This document shows positions 50,339 through 58,596 of a stretch of DNA of 64,000 nt, in pieces. The stretch spans positions 99,722 through 163,721 of the forward strand of contig JBFKPQ010000001.1 of assembly GCA_041628225.1 (NCBI GenBank), in the 5' to 3' direction. The first letter of the stretch is position 1, and each line of letters opens with the position of its first letter. The position numbers and the translations under genes are program-made. Source of the DNA: JBFKPQ01 sp041628225. Lineage in GTDB: Bacteria; Actinomycetota; Acidimicrobiia; Spongiisociales; JAENVV01. Under the pieces are notes generated by a model, which had not been told where the DNA came from, made no database searches, and saw only the letters and a list, made by a program, of their open reading frames with translations.

Positions 50339-51259
50339 TTAGTTTTCGCGAGTCAGCCGGGCCAGCAGCGAGGACCGCGGCGGCGTGATACCGAAATCGT
50401 CGAAGAACCCGATCATCGCCGCGACGATGGCGTCCGGTGAATCCTCCGGCAGGTAGTGCTTGCCGCGTACCGCCACCGACACCTGGTTCTGCCAGCGCTG
50501 AGCCCGCTCGAGCGGCGCCCCGGTCAGGATGAAGCCTGGGTTGCCGGCGATCAGCAGTTTGGGGATGTCGGTCTCGGCGAGGAATGCCGTGTAGCGGTCG
50601 ACGGCGTCCCGTACGTAGGGCGAGGCCCCGGTGAACGGCAGGTCGGCCAACAAGGACCAGGTGGCCCGCCGATCTTCGCCCTTCTCGATGAAGGGGGCCC
50701 GGTACTCGGCGAACTCGGGCGGTGTCAGGCGGCGGATGATCCCCTGCGGCAACATGTCCTCGACCACGCGGTTGCCCTCGAGGGCTTTCCAGTCCTCGTC
50801 GATGATGTCGCGGACGAGCTGGCGGGACGACATGGGCCAGCTGCTCCAGGCCAGCGGCTCGGTGATCGACTCCATGTGCACGATCGCTCGCACGCGTTCG
50901 GGATTCTGGCGCGCCCAGTCGAAACCGAGCATCGACCCGTACTCGTGGAGAACCAGGACGACGGGTTCGGCCGGAGCGAGGAGCTCCATGAAGGCGTAGA
51001 AGAACAGGCGCTGGTCCGGAAAGCGATAGGTGTTGCGCCCGCACGGCCACTGTTTTGCCGAGCCGCCCATTCCGGGGAGATCGGGCGCCAGGCATGTTCC
51101 GTAGGCGGTGAGCGGCGGGATGATGTTGCGCCACAGGTACGACGAGGTCGGGTTGCCGTGGACGAAGACGATGGGAGCCCCTCGCCCTTGTTGTACGAAC
51201 GTCGCCGGTTGGCCCAGCACGAGGCCGGCGCGCGTGCGGAGCGGCTCGGTGTTCATCAT
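50339..51259 (-). CDS. Haloalkane-dehalogenase-like alpha/beta hydrolase with Glu at the nucleophile site
   Basis: 306 residues from ATG 51259 (a GTG at 51319 would run into the Wzc promoter region). It follows LinB-type haloalkane dehalogenases: H-G-N-P-T-S-S-Y-L-W-R-N-I with N36, then V-L-V-L-H-E-Y-G-S-M-L-G-F-D-W-A-R, E130 in H-M-E-S-I, and H268 in G-K-H-Y-L-P-E-D-S-P-D. In LinB the nucleophile is Asp followed by Trp; here these are E106 and Y107. Dehalogenation by the usual ester intermediate is therefore doubtful. Its place between the sugar transferase and Wzc genes is unexplained. Confidence 0.88.
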   Translation of the reverse strand: MMNTEPLRTRAGLVLGQPATFVQQGRGAPIVFVHGNPTSSYLWRNIIPPLTAYGTCLAPDLPGMGGSAKQWPCGRNTYRFPDQRLFFYAFMELLAPAEPVVLVLHEYGSMLGFDWARQNPERVRAIVHMESITEPLAWSSWPMSSRQLVRDIIDEDWKALEGNRVVEDMLPQGIIRRLTPPEFAEYRAPFIEKGEDRRATWSLLADLPFTGASPYVRDAVDRYTAFLAETDIPKLLIAGNPGFILTGAPLERAQRWQNQVSVAVRGKHYLPEDSPDAIVAAMIGFFDDFGITPPRSSLLARLTREN

Positions 51260-51290
51260 GTCGGCCGGACACTCACGGTGGTAGCGATGG

Positions 51291-51296
51291 TACAGT
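51291..51296 (+). promoter_or_regulatory. Candidate -10 box of the Wzc-like gene
   Basis: TACAGT 40 bases before ATG 51337, leaving room for the AGGGGG ribosome site at 51321-51326. No clear -35. Confidence 0.35.
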
Positions 51297-51336
51297 CCTG
51301 TGTCTGGGGTGAACGCCACGAGGGGGCATTTCGAAC

Positions 51337-53139
51337 ATGGCCGTCGCGATGGATCGACGGGCGCTCGAGCCGACGGTCACGAGTGCCACATGGAAGTACC
51401 GCTGGTACGTGTTGGCGGTTGCCGGCCTATTCGTCGTGCTCGGCGTGTTGTGGTTGCAACTCCGCCCCGACGTATTCCGCGCCGAAGCCGTGCTCGTGCT
51501 GGAAGACCCCACGCCGCGGGGCGCCGACCAATTGGGCGACGTCCGTGATTTCGATCGGTACGTGGCCGATCAGGTCGAGATTCTTCAATCGGTGATCCTC
51601 GCCCAGCGCGCCACCGAGCTCTTCGAGGCCAAAGGACACTCCGCAACGGTCGATGAATTCGCCGAGGCTTCCACGGTCCGCAATGCCGGGGGGAGCAGCA
51701 TCGTCACCATCGAATTCGACTCCGACGATCCCTTCGTGGCCCGCGACGGCGCCAACGCCGTCGCGGAGGCCTATCGAGAGTTGGTCCAGATCCAAGCGCA
51801 GTCGTCGATCGCCGCCGCGCTGGAGGAGACGGATCGCACCATCGCCTCGCTGGAGGAGCGGATCGCCGAAGTGGCCGCTTCCATTCGCGCCGCGAGTGAA
51901 CCCGACATCGAGGACGCCGCGATCGCCGCGGAACTGAGCAAGGCAGTTGCGGAACTGCTGAGCCTCAGCGATGCGCTCGAAGCGGAGACAGACCCCGACG
52001 AGGCCTTGCTGTTGCGCACCCGGATCGCCGACGTCGAGCAGCGGGTGCGAACGCTCGAGCTCGTCAACCGATTCGTGACCCCCAATCCTGACCTCGCCAC
52101 CCTGCAGCGTGAGCAGACGCAGCTGATCGACGCGCGCGGCCTGCTGATCGGCGATCGCAACCGCCTCGCGATCGACCTCGAACAGATCGGCTCGGGCATC
52201 GCCCTGTCGCTCCAGGCCGAGCCGGGTGAGCGGTCGGTCGCCTTCGGAGCATCGCGGCTGTTGCCGGTCATGCTGCTCCTTGGGCTCGTCCTGGGCGCGG
52301 CAGGAGCATATGTCTATTCGCTGACCCGGCGCGTCTTCACGAACCGCGACCAACCCGAACTGATCCTGGCCGCTCCGCTTCTGACCGAGATCAGCGACTT
52401 CTCGCAAGAGCGCATCACGAGTCAGCTCCCGGTCTGGACGTCGCCGCGCAGCGCGGCGGCCGAGGGTTTCCGGATCGGTTCGGCCTCGCTCGATGTCGGC
52501 ATACGCGACGAGGATCGACGGATCCTGAACGTTGCCTCATCGACGTCGGGATCGGGCAAATCCACGGTGACGGCGAACCTGGCCCTCTCGGCAGCTCGAC
52601 AGGGGGCCAAGGTGCTCGTCATCGATGCCGATTTCGGCGACCAGGCGCTGACCCGCTTGTTCACGTTCGGCTCCGACTTCGAACTGACCTACGGCCTCAC
52701 CGAGGTCGCCCGCGGGCGGGTGCCCCTGAAGGAGGCCATCCAGATCGTCGAGCTGGGCAACGACACGTCCGTCAGCTTGCTGGGCCGAGGCAGGCTTCCG
52801 ACGGTGGCTGCCGATTTCTTCCGGACCGCGACGACGGCCGAAGTGTTCGAGCAGGCCCGAGAGCAGTTCGACCTCGTGTTCGTCGATGGTCCGCCGATGC
52901 TCCAGATCGCCTACGGTGCCACGATCGCTCGGCTGGCCGATGCCATCGTGGTCGTCGTGCCCCACGAGTCCCAGGCGTCCGAACTCGAGGAGCTGAAGCG
53001 GCGTTTCGATTTCCTGGCCGTCCCGGTCATCGGATACGTCTACAACAAGGCGCCGCTCCGCCGCATCATGACCGAGACGGAGGGGTCGATGCGCGACGTG
53101 GTCGGCGATCAGGGCTACCTGACCGACACGCGCAAGTAG
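51337..53139 (+). CDS. Polysaccharide co-polymerase with BY-kinase domain (Wzc/CapAB-like)
   Basis: 600 residues. Wzz-like domain: membrane segment 1 at 23-41, an extracytoplasmic coiled-coil-rich part (Ala/Glu-rich helices, about 140-260), and membrane segment 2 at about 307-329. The cytoplasmic ATPase has Walker A SSTSGSGKST (about 400-409), Walker A' V-L-V-I-D-A-D-F-G (about 426-434) and Walker B L-V-F-V-D-G-P-P (about 511-518). BY-kinases autophosphorylate a C-terminal Tyr cluster; here the tail has only one Tyr (G-Y-L-T-D). It should control chain length and export. Divergent from the dehalogenase-like gene. Confidence 0.92.
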   Translation: MAVAMDRRALEPTVTSATWKYRWYVLAVAGLFVVLGVLWLQLRPDVFRAEAVLVLEDPTPRGADQLGDVRDFDRYVADQVEILQSVILAQRATELFEAKGHSATVDEFAEASTVRNAGGSSIVTIEFDSDDPFVARDGANAVAEAYRELVQIQAQSSIAAALEETDRTIASLEERIAEVAASIRAASEPDIEDAAIAAELSKAVAELLSLSDALEAETDPDEALLLRTRIADVEQRVRTLELVNRFVTPNPDLATLQREQTQLIDARGLLIGDRNRLAIDLEQIGSGIALSLQAEPGERSVAFGASRLLPVMLLLGLVLGAAGAYVYSLTRRVFTNRDQPELILAAPLLTEISDFSQERITSQLPVWTSPRSAAAEGFRIGSASLDVGIRDEDRRILNVASSTSGSGKSTVTANLALSAARQGAKVLVIDADFGDQALTRLFTFGSDFELTYGLTEVARGRVPLKEAIQIVELGNDTSVSLLGRGRLPTVAADFFRTATTAEVFEQAREQFDLVFVDGPPMLQIAYGATIARLADAIVVVVPHESQASELEELKRRFDFLAVPVIGYVYNKAPLRRIMTETEGSMRDVVGDQGYLTDTRK

Positions 53140-53153
53140 CCCAACTCAGGGCT
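53138..53153. terminator. Weak hairpin at a convergent gene junction
   Basis: AGCCC-AACTCA-GGGCT spans both the Wzc stop (TAG) and the amidase stop (TGA on the minus strand). Five pairs, no T-run; a bidirectional terminator is possible but weakly supported. Confidence 0.25.
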
Positions 53154-54357
53154 GGGCCGGGATTTCGCACGTAGGGAGAGGGTCGCCGCGGCCGGCATCG
53201 ACGAACCGTTCGTAGGGCTCGGTGTAGAGCGATCCCGGATCGTCGGTCAGCACGAATCGGACGAGAGCCCGGTAGATCGCATCGGCGTACGCCTGCCGGA
53301 ACTCGGGGGTTCGCAACAGCGCCTCTTCCGATTCGTTCGAGATGAACGCTCCTTCGGCGATGACCGCGGGGACGTCCGCGTTGCGCAAGATGCCGTAGTA
53401 GTCGGTCGACCCGTCGCTCCGAAGTCGGTACTTTGCGCCTGCGTCGGTGTCCCCGACCCATGCGGCGTCGAACGGGGCGAAGCCCCGCCGGAACTCTTCC
53501 ATCAGCAGGCCGGCTAGGCGTCGCGACTCCGGTCGCGTCACCGAGTAGAACACCTCGGAGCCGGGCCCATCGAACGGTCCGTCCGGGTCGGCGTTGTTGT
53601 GGATCGAAACGAGGGCGGTCGCGCCCGCCAGCCGGGCCAGTTCGGTGCGAAAGAACAGGCCGGCCTCGTAGTCGGCGTCGGGTGGTCCGGCCGTCCTCGT
53701 CAGCCACGCCGCGCCGGCCGGTGGGATGTCGTCGCCGTGAAGGATCTGACCCGTCGCCCAGTCGATGCGATTGGACTGGCCGAGCAGGTCGGATGCCCGC
53801 CGGGCGATGTCGAGGTTCACGGCCGGCTCGCCGAGCCCGGTCGGGCCGGTGGCGCCCAGGTTGGGACCGCCGTGTCCGGGGTCGAGCACGAACACCGCGG
53901 ACCCGAATCCCTCGCCGGGCGCGGCCGTCGGAGCGAATGCGACCGATCGTGCCTCGAGCCAGGCCGCCGTGTCGCAGGGGGTCACCACCTCGAGCCAATC
54001 GCCGACACGGTTCCGGACGCCGAACGTGAGTCCCTCGCGCGCCACGACGAAGGGTTCCGTGTCCGGCTCGGTCGACAGACCGGCTCCGCCGCGGGCGATG
54101 ACCGCCACCCCCGTCTGTCCTGGCTCCGGCGCCACCCCCGGTTCGGGTGGTTCGGGCCAGGGAAGCGGGTCGGCTGCAACGGCCCGCGGGGCGGGCACCG
54201 TGGTCGTCGTCGTGGGTACCGGGGTGGTGCTCGGTGGGAGTGTCGGCTCGGTAGAGGTGGGTGGCACGGTCGCCGCCGTCGAGGTCGGGCCAGGCGAGGG
54301 GGCAGCAGTGCATGCCGCGACGATCGCCGCAACTGCGATGGTCAGCGTCGCGCGCAC
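53146..54357 (-). CDS. N-acetylmuramoyl-L-alanine amidase (Amidase_3), lipoprotein
   Basis: 403 residues from GTG 54357. Signal with lipobox V-A-A-C at C16, then a long Thr/Pro linker (about 17-60). An SH3-like region may cover 85-140. The amidase domain starts V-F-V-L-D-P-G-H-G-G, with zinc ligands expected at that His, the E of G-E-P-A-V-N-L-D, and the H of V-S-I-H-N-N-A-D; the catalytic Glu is in I-A-E-G-A-F-I-S-N. It cleaves the lactoyl-alanine bond in peptidoglycan. Third gene of the operon mug-like, lipoprotein, amidase; overlaps the lipoprotein gene by 16 bases. Confidence 0.92.
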   Translation of the reverse strand: MRATLTIAVAAIVAACTAAPSPGPTSTAATVPPTSTEPTLPPSTTPVPTTTTTVPAPRAVAADPLPWPEPPEPGVAPEPGQTGVAVIARGGAGLSTEPDTEPFVVAREGLTFGVRNRVGDWLEVVTPCDTAAWLEARSVAFAPTAAPGEGFGSAVFVLDPGHGGPNLGATGPTGLGEPAVNLDIARRASDLLGQSNRIDWATGQILHGDDIPPAGAAWLTRTAGPPDADYEAGLFFRTELARLAGATALVSIHNNADPDGPFDGPGSEVFYSVTRPESRRLAGLLMEEFRRGFAPFDAAWVGDTDAGAKYRLRSDGSTDYYGILRNADVPAVIAEGAFISNESEEALLRTPEFRQAYADAIYRALVRFVLTDDPGSLYTEPYERFVDAGRGDPLPTCEIPAQP

Positions 54358-54737
54358 GCGTCGTCAGGAGCGAGGACGTAGATGTCGCTGGTCATCCAGT
54401 ACACCTCGACGGGTTCACCCGCCAGGGTGGCGGTGGCCATGACGACGACCGAGTCCTCATCGCCGAGCGAAGCGATCACGAGGAGCTCGGCGGAACAGGT
54501 CAAACCGAGGTCGAGGCTGGGCAGGACGCCCAATGTGTAGGCGATGTGCGGCCAGTCGGCGGCCGATCCCACCTCCGTCAGGACGGCCTCGAGATCGCGG
54601 CCGGTCACATCACCCGCCTCCAGTGGTGGGGGCAGAGTCGTCGAAGGGGGCTCTACAGCCGGTTCGCCACCGCAGGCGCTCGCCAGCAGCCACAGCGCGG
54701 CCACGAGGGCGGCAATGCCCGTCCGGAGATCACGCAT
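54342..54737 (-). CDS. Small lipoprotein of unknown function
   Basis: 131 residues. Signal peptide with lipobox L-A-S-A-C at C22, then a short Pro/Thr linker and a small alpha-beta domain of about 85 residues with one further Cys pair (T-C-S-A-E-L near 81, D-A-C-A-R-R at the end). No family recognised. It overlaps the end of the DNA glycosylase gene by eight bases and the start of the amidase gene by 16 bases, so the three are one transcript; a joint function is not evident. Confidence 0.72.
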   Translation of the reverse strand: MRDLRTGIAALVAALWLLASACGGEPAVEPPSTTLPPPLEAGDVTGRDLEAVLTEVGSAADWPHIAYTLGVLPSLDLGLTCSAELLVIASLGDEDSVVVMATATLAGEPVEVYWMTSDIYVLAPDDACARR

Positions 54738-55284
54738 CGTCGGCGACCTTCCGATACCACGCCGCCAGAGAGGCCACCGTCTCGTGGGTGTTCAGTCCGC
54801 TCGGGTTCGGAACGACCCACCATCGGTGATTACTGGGCGGATCCGGCTGGAGGCCGACGGTCGCCCGGGGCCGCCGGAACGCGGTGCGGTAGGCGGTGAT
54901 GCCGACCATGGCGACGACGGCCGGATTCCACGCGTCGAGCTTCGTCATGAGACGTACGGCGCCGGCGCGCAGTTCGGCCGGGTCCAGTTCGCCGGCGCGG
55001 GCGGTGGCTCGGTCCACGAGGTTGGTCAAGGCGATGCCGCGGTCGGTGAGCTGCCGGATGTCGGCTTCGCGCAGACCGCGCGTCGCGTCGATGCGGTCCG
55101 GGGTGATGCCGGCTTCCCACAAGGCCCGGTAGAAGCGGTTGCCCGGATGCGCAAACGGAGCCCCGACCGCGGCGGTCCACAAGCCCGGATTGATGCCGAC
55201 GAACACCAGCCGGATCGTATCTCCGGCGATGTCGGGGATCGTGCGGTCGCGGTACGTCTCGAGGGTGGCGCGGTCGAACGTCAC
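54730..55284 (-). CDS. mug: Mismatch-specific uracil/thymine-DNA glycosylase (Mug family)
   Basis: 184 residues from GTG 55284. Motif 1 is V-F-V-G-I-N-P-G-L-W, then G-A-P-F-A-H-P-G-N-R-F-Y; motif 2 is N-P-S-G-L-N near the C-terminus. These are the two active-site motifs of the Mug/TDG family, which removes uracil or thymine opposite guanine; the motif-1 Asn marks the Mug-type active site. The start is supported by TACCGT six bases upstream, implying a leaderless message. Convergent/divergent neighbours are unrelated to DNA repair, except the ligase pair 6 kb away. Confidence 0.9.
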   Translation of the reverse strand: MTFDRATLETYRDRTIPDIAGDTIRLVFVGINPGLWTAAVGAPFAHPGNRFYRALWEAGITPDRIDATRGLREADIRQLTDRGIALTNLVDRATARAGELDPAELRAGAVRLMTKLDAWNPAVVAMVGITAYRTAFRRPRATVGLQPDPPSNHRWWVVPNPSGLNTHETVASLAAWYRKVADDA

Positions 55285-55290
55285 ACGGGC

Positions 55291-55296
55291 ACGGTA
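55291..55296 (-). promoter_or_regulatory. Candidate -10 box of a leaderless promoter for mug
   Basis: TACCGT, six bases, GTG 55284 on the minus strand; the site lies in the 17-base gap after the AzlD stop. Confidence 0.45.
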
Positions 55297-55301
55297 GCGG
55301 G

Positions 55302-55610
55302 TCAGAGGAGTTGGCCGATGAGCCATTGCGCGACGAGTCCGACGACGATGGTCCAGGCGATGCTGCGGGTACGCCACGCCACGACGGCCGCCAGCACGGC
55401 GGCCGGAACCCGTGGGCTCGTCAGGTCGAGTTCCCCACCGGCATGGGTCACGGCCGGCACGGTGATGGCCGACAAGACGGCGGCCGGAACGAACCGCAGG
55501 GCTCGCGAGAGCACCGGTGGCACCGTGCGGTCGCCGAGCAATACGAGGAACGACCCTCTGAGTGCCAGCGTCCCGAGCCCGGCCAGTCCGATCACCATGA
55601 GCTCGGTCAT
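55302..55610 (-). CDS. azlD: AzlD family branched-chain amino acid exporter subunit
   Basis: 102 residues with four hydrophobic helices; contains L-R-G-S-F-L-V-L and the R-F-V-P-A-A-V-L-S-A-I segment typical of AzlD. It forms a small two-component exporter with AzlC for branched-chain amino acids or their analogues. ATG overlaps the azlC stop by four bases. Confidence 0.9.
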   Translation of the reverse strand: MTELMVIGLAGLGTLALRGSFLVLLGDRTVPPVLSRALRFVPAAVLSAITVPAVTHAGGELDLTSPRVPAAVLAAVVAWRTRSIAWTIVVGLVAQWLIGQLL

Positions 55611-56281
55611 GTCCGCGCCTCGTGCGCCGCGCCGACGGCGATGCCTGCCACCGCAGCTACGACCAACCCCAGGTTGAACGGAAGCGGCTGCGCTGCGAAC
55701 GCCACCGTTCCGGCGACGAGCGCCGCCCGCGCGGTCGAGCGGTCGGTGATGGCCGGGAACACCAGGGCCAAGAAGACGAGCGGCACTGCGAACGTGAGTC
55801 CCCATGCGTCGGGGATCTGCGCCCCGCCGACCACGCCGATGACGGTGGTGATCATCCACGTGACCCACAACGCCAGTCCGATCGCCAGGTAGTACCAGTG
55901 TCGATGCTGTCGGTCGGGTTGTTCGGTGTAGCTCGAGACGGACAGTGCAAACGCCTGATCGGTCAACAGGTATGCGACGCCGAGCCTGCGCAGCCGGCCG
56001 AGGTGCCTGAAGTGCGGTTCGAGTGCTGCGGAGTACATGACGAACCGCAGGTTGATGACCATGGCGGTCCCGACGATGACGGGCCAGGCGGCGCCCGCGT
56101 CCAGGAGCGCGGTGGTGGCGAGTTGTGAGGCACCGGCGAAGATGATCGCCGACATCGCCACGGCCACGCCGTCGCTCAGCCCGATCGACGCGGCGGTGAC
56201 TCCGACGATCATGCCGAAGGGAATGATCCCGACCGCAACGGGCAGCGCGGCGCGGAGCCCGGCCGCGATCTCGCGTTTCAC
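55607..56281 (-). CDS. azlC: AzlC family branched-chain amino acid exporter subunit
   Basis: 224 residues starting at GTG 56281, immediately after the TPM-protein stop. Conserved P-V-A-V-G-I-I-P-F-G-M-I-V-G, the F-A-G-A-S-Q-L-A segment, and N-L-R-F-V-M-Y-S-A identify AzlC (DUF/LIV-E family). Multiple membrane helices. Works with AzlD to export branched-chain amino acids. Likely transcribed with the upstream TPM gene or from within it. Confidence 0.92.
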   Translation of the reverse strand: MKREIAAGLRAALPVAVGIIPFGMIVGVTAASIGLSDGVAVAMSAIIFAGASQLATTALLDAGAAWPVIVGTAMVINLRFVMYSAALEPHFRHLGRLRRLGVAYLLTDQAFALSVSSYTEQPDRQHRHWYYLAIGLALWVTWMITTVIGVVGGAQIPDAWGLTFAVPLVFLALVFPAITDRSTARAALVAGTVAFAAQPLPFNLGLVVAAVAGIAVGAAHEART

Positions 56282-58549
56282 CTACCAGCCGCTGCCGGAG
56301 GAGCCGCCCCCGCTGAAGCCGCCGCCGCCGGAGAATCCGCCGAATCCGCCTCCGCTCGAGGAGCCCCAGGACGATCCTCCCGACCAACTGCCTTGTGATC
56401 CGAAACCTCCCCCGCCTCCGAACCACGAGTCCCGATCGGTGCTCCACGAGAGGTCCTCGTACACGCCTCCCCAGCCATGACCATGGCCGGTGCCGCCGGT
56501 GATCACCCAGTGGTAGTAGAGCAGTGTGAAGGGGTCGAAGGCGCGAAGATCGGACGGCAGTGGGGTGCCCGTCCACGTGTCCCGTCCGTAGCTGGTGCCG
56601 GCATGTGCGAGTTCCGGTGCGTAGCGATCGGCGTCTTCGACATCAGAACGAGCGAGGGCTTGGCGCTGGGCGGCGTAGGCGATCGCGAACTCGCGCGGAC
56701 CGCGCGGGTCGGATGCTCCGAAGGCGGCCGCCACGTCGGCGTAGGAGCCGGTCAGACCCAACGCGGCGAGCGCGTCGCGGGCCGCGCGCCATCGGCGCAT
56801 CGCCTGGGCAGGCTCGAGCGAAATGGCGAGGATGGCCGCGATCGTCCGGCGATCGTCGGATTCGACGTGGTGTGTCGTCAGCTCGGTGACCAACTCCCCG
56901 TACTGGTCGACGGAATCGCCGCCCTTCCGCAGGAGGGCGGCGGCCACCGCCACCGGCAGGCCCAGCCGGTCGGCTTCCCGGCGGATATCGTCCATCTCCC
57001 GGCCCGGGCGGAGGCCGGCCATGGCCAGCTCGACGGCCAAGCCGGGGTCGTGGCCATCGCGTCGGGCCTCCCGATAGGCATCGAGGAACTCGCCGACCGC
57101 TTCGTCGTCGTTGTTGAGCACGAGGAACGCCGCGGTCGCTTCGAGCGAGAGCCGGTCGCGGGTCAGCTCGTCACCACGCTCCTTCAGCTCCGCCAGGATG
57201 CTTTCGTACCGGCTCAGGGCAGCCTGGGGGTCGTCGTCGACATCGGTGAGCGCCACGGCGACGGCGGCGCGGGTCTGCGTATCGGGCAGAGATTCGTGCA
57301 GGGTCTCGAGGCGCGCCGCCTTGATGGCGGCCGTTTCGTAGGCGGCTTCCACCTCGGCCACGGAGTCGGTGAGGGGAACCTCGGGCCGGAGCACGGCCGC
57401 GGCTTGCACGACCCGCTCTCCGAGATCGGAGACGACCACCGGGCCGATCCGCGTGTCGACCGAGCGATGTGCGAGGTTGCGGGCGATCTGTTGCTTGGCC
57501 TGGGCGATGCGATACGGTCGCAAGGAGTCGACGAGCTGGCGCAGGCTACCCACGCGCACCTCGAAGGCTTCGTCACCGATGTCGTCGTCGAGGGCATCGC
57601 GTGCCGCCTGCTGCACGCCCTTCTCGAGGAGGTCCTGCTCGCCCGTGATCTCCAGCTCGAGCGGCATCTCCCGCTCGGCGGCGACCCGCTTCGGATCGAG
57701 AACGTCGATCAGGCGGAGCGTCCATACGGTTTCGAGTGCCGTGTCGTCCGCCGGTGCGCCGTCGTCGGCGATGGGGGCGAGGGTGGCGAGGCCCGCCGCG
57801 GTCGTCACCGCCGGAGCGCTGATCGGCCGTGGCATGAAGAGTTCGCCCCGCAGTGTCAGTTCCGAGCCGGACGGCTCGAGCCGCTCGAGTTCGTCGTCGA
57901 CACGACGTTCCCGGACCCGTGCCACCGCACGCCGTTCTCGGCTGCGCGCGCTTCGGCTGCCGGCATACATCCAGGCCGCCGCACCGCCGGCGAACAACAC
58001 CCAGAACGCCACGGTCGAGAAGCGTATCCCCGTCGTGTCGCCGATCGGTCGTGGTGCCCCCTCGGTGTCGGCTTCGTACATGGCGTTGATGCCGTTGAGG
58101 ATGGCGGCGATGCCTCCGTCGAAATCGCCCGCGGCAAACGAGGCGTTGCCGAGCGTGGCGACGATGTCGCGTTCCGGCAGGTCGGCGCCGGGTCCGGTGG
58201 AAACGCGAGTCTCGCGTTCGGCGAGGGCGACCAAGACGACGATGCCGTCGTCGCGGTCGGCGTCACCCACGCCCCAGGTGTTTCCGATATGGGCGGCGAG
58301 GTCGGCCGGTGACCGGCTGCCCGCGTCGGGCACGATCACGACGGCGATCTCGCGACCGTGGTTGGCGATCACGTCGGCTACCAATGTCTCGAGGGCGGCT
58401 TCGTCACGAAGTACCCCGGCCGCATCGGTGACGTATGCATCGCAGGTCAGCCCGTCGACGGGGGGGCATCCGGCCGGTTGGGCCTGGGCTACCGCGGGCA
58501 GCGCGACGGCGACGATGGTGAGCAGGGCAAGGGTGATTCTGCGTGACAC
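56282..58549 (-). CDS. TPM-domain (TPM_phosphatase) membrane protein with Gly/Ser-rich tail
   Basis: 755 residues. The GTG start at 58549 is six bases after GGAGGT. A signal peptide (about 1-24) leads to a TPM domain (about 30-165: Y-V-T-D-A-A-G-V-L, then D-D-G-I-V-V-L-V-A-L-A-E-R-E). A membrane helix (about 185-200) is followed by a large soluble, mostly helical region rich in Ala, Asp and Arg. The C-terminal 60 residues are dominated by Gly and Ser (G-G-G-G-F, S-G-G-S-S-W). TPM-domain proteins with such tails have been linked to photosystem II repair or envelope functions elsewhere; here the role is unknown. Confidence 0.88.
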   Translation of the reverse strand: MSRRITLALLTIVAVALPAVAQAQPAGCPPVDGLTCDAYVTDAAGVLRDEAALETLVADVIANHGREIAVVIVPDAGSRSPADLAAHIGNTWGVGDADRDDGIVVLVALAERETRVSTGPGADLPERDIVATLGNASFAAGDFDGGIAAILNGINAMYEADTEGAPRPIGDTTGIRFSTVAFWVLFAGGAAAWMYAGSRSARSRERRAVARVRERRVDDELERLEPSGSELTLRGELFMPRPISAPAVTTAAGLATLAPIADDGAPADDTALETVWTLRLIDVLDPKRVAAEREMPLELEITGEQDLLEKGVQQAARDALDDDIGDEAFEVRVGSLRQLVDSLRPYRIAQAKQQIARNLAHRSVDTRIGPVVVSDLGERVVQAAAVLRPEVPLTDSVAEVEAAYETAAIKAARLETLHESLPDTQTRAAVAVALTDVDDDPQAALSRYESILAELKERGDELTRDRLSLEATAAFLVLNNDDEAVGEFLDAYREARRDGHDPGLAVELAMAGLRPGREMDDIRREADRLGLPVAVAAALLRKGGDSVDQYGELVTELTTHHVESDDRRTIAAILAISLEPAQAMRRWRAARDALAALGLTGSYADVAAAFGASDPRGPREFAIAYAAQRQALARSDVEDADRYAPELAHAGTSYGRDTWTGTPLPSDLRAFDPFTLLYYHWVITGGTGHGHGWGGVYEDLSWSTDRDSWFGGGGGFGSQGSWSGGSSWGSSSGGGFGGFSGGGGFSGGGSSGSGW

Positions 58550-58568
58550 GAACGGACCTCCGGCTGTC

Positions 58569-58596
58569 AGCCTACGCCCCTGGCGCCGCTTGTCAG
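58569..58596 (-). promoter_or_regulatory. Promoter of the TPM-protein gene, -35 CTGACA and -10 TAGGCT
   Basis: On the minus strand, CTGACA (58596-58591), a 16-base spacer, and TAGGCT (58574-58569), about 20 bases before the GTG start and upstream of the GGAGGT site. It is the only promoter in the window with both elements recognisable. Confidence 0.55.
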
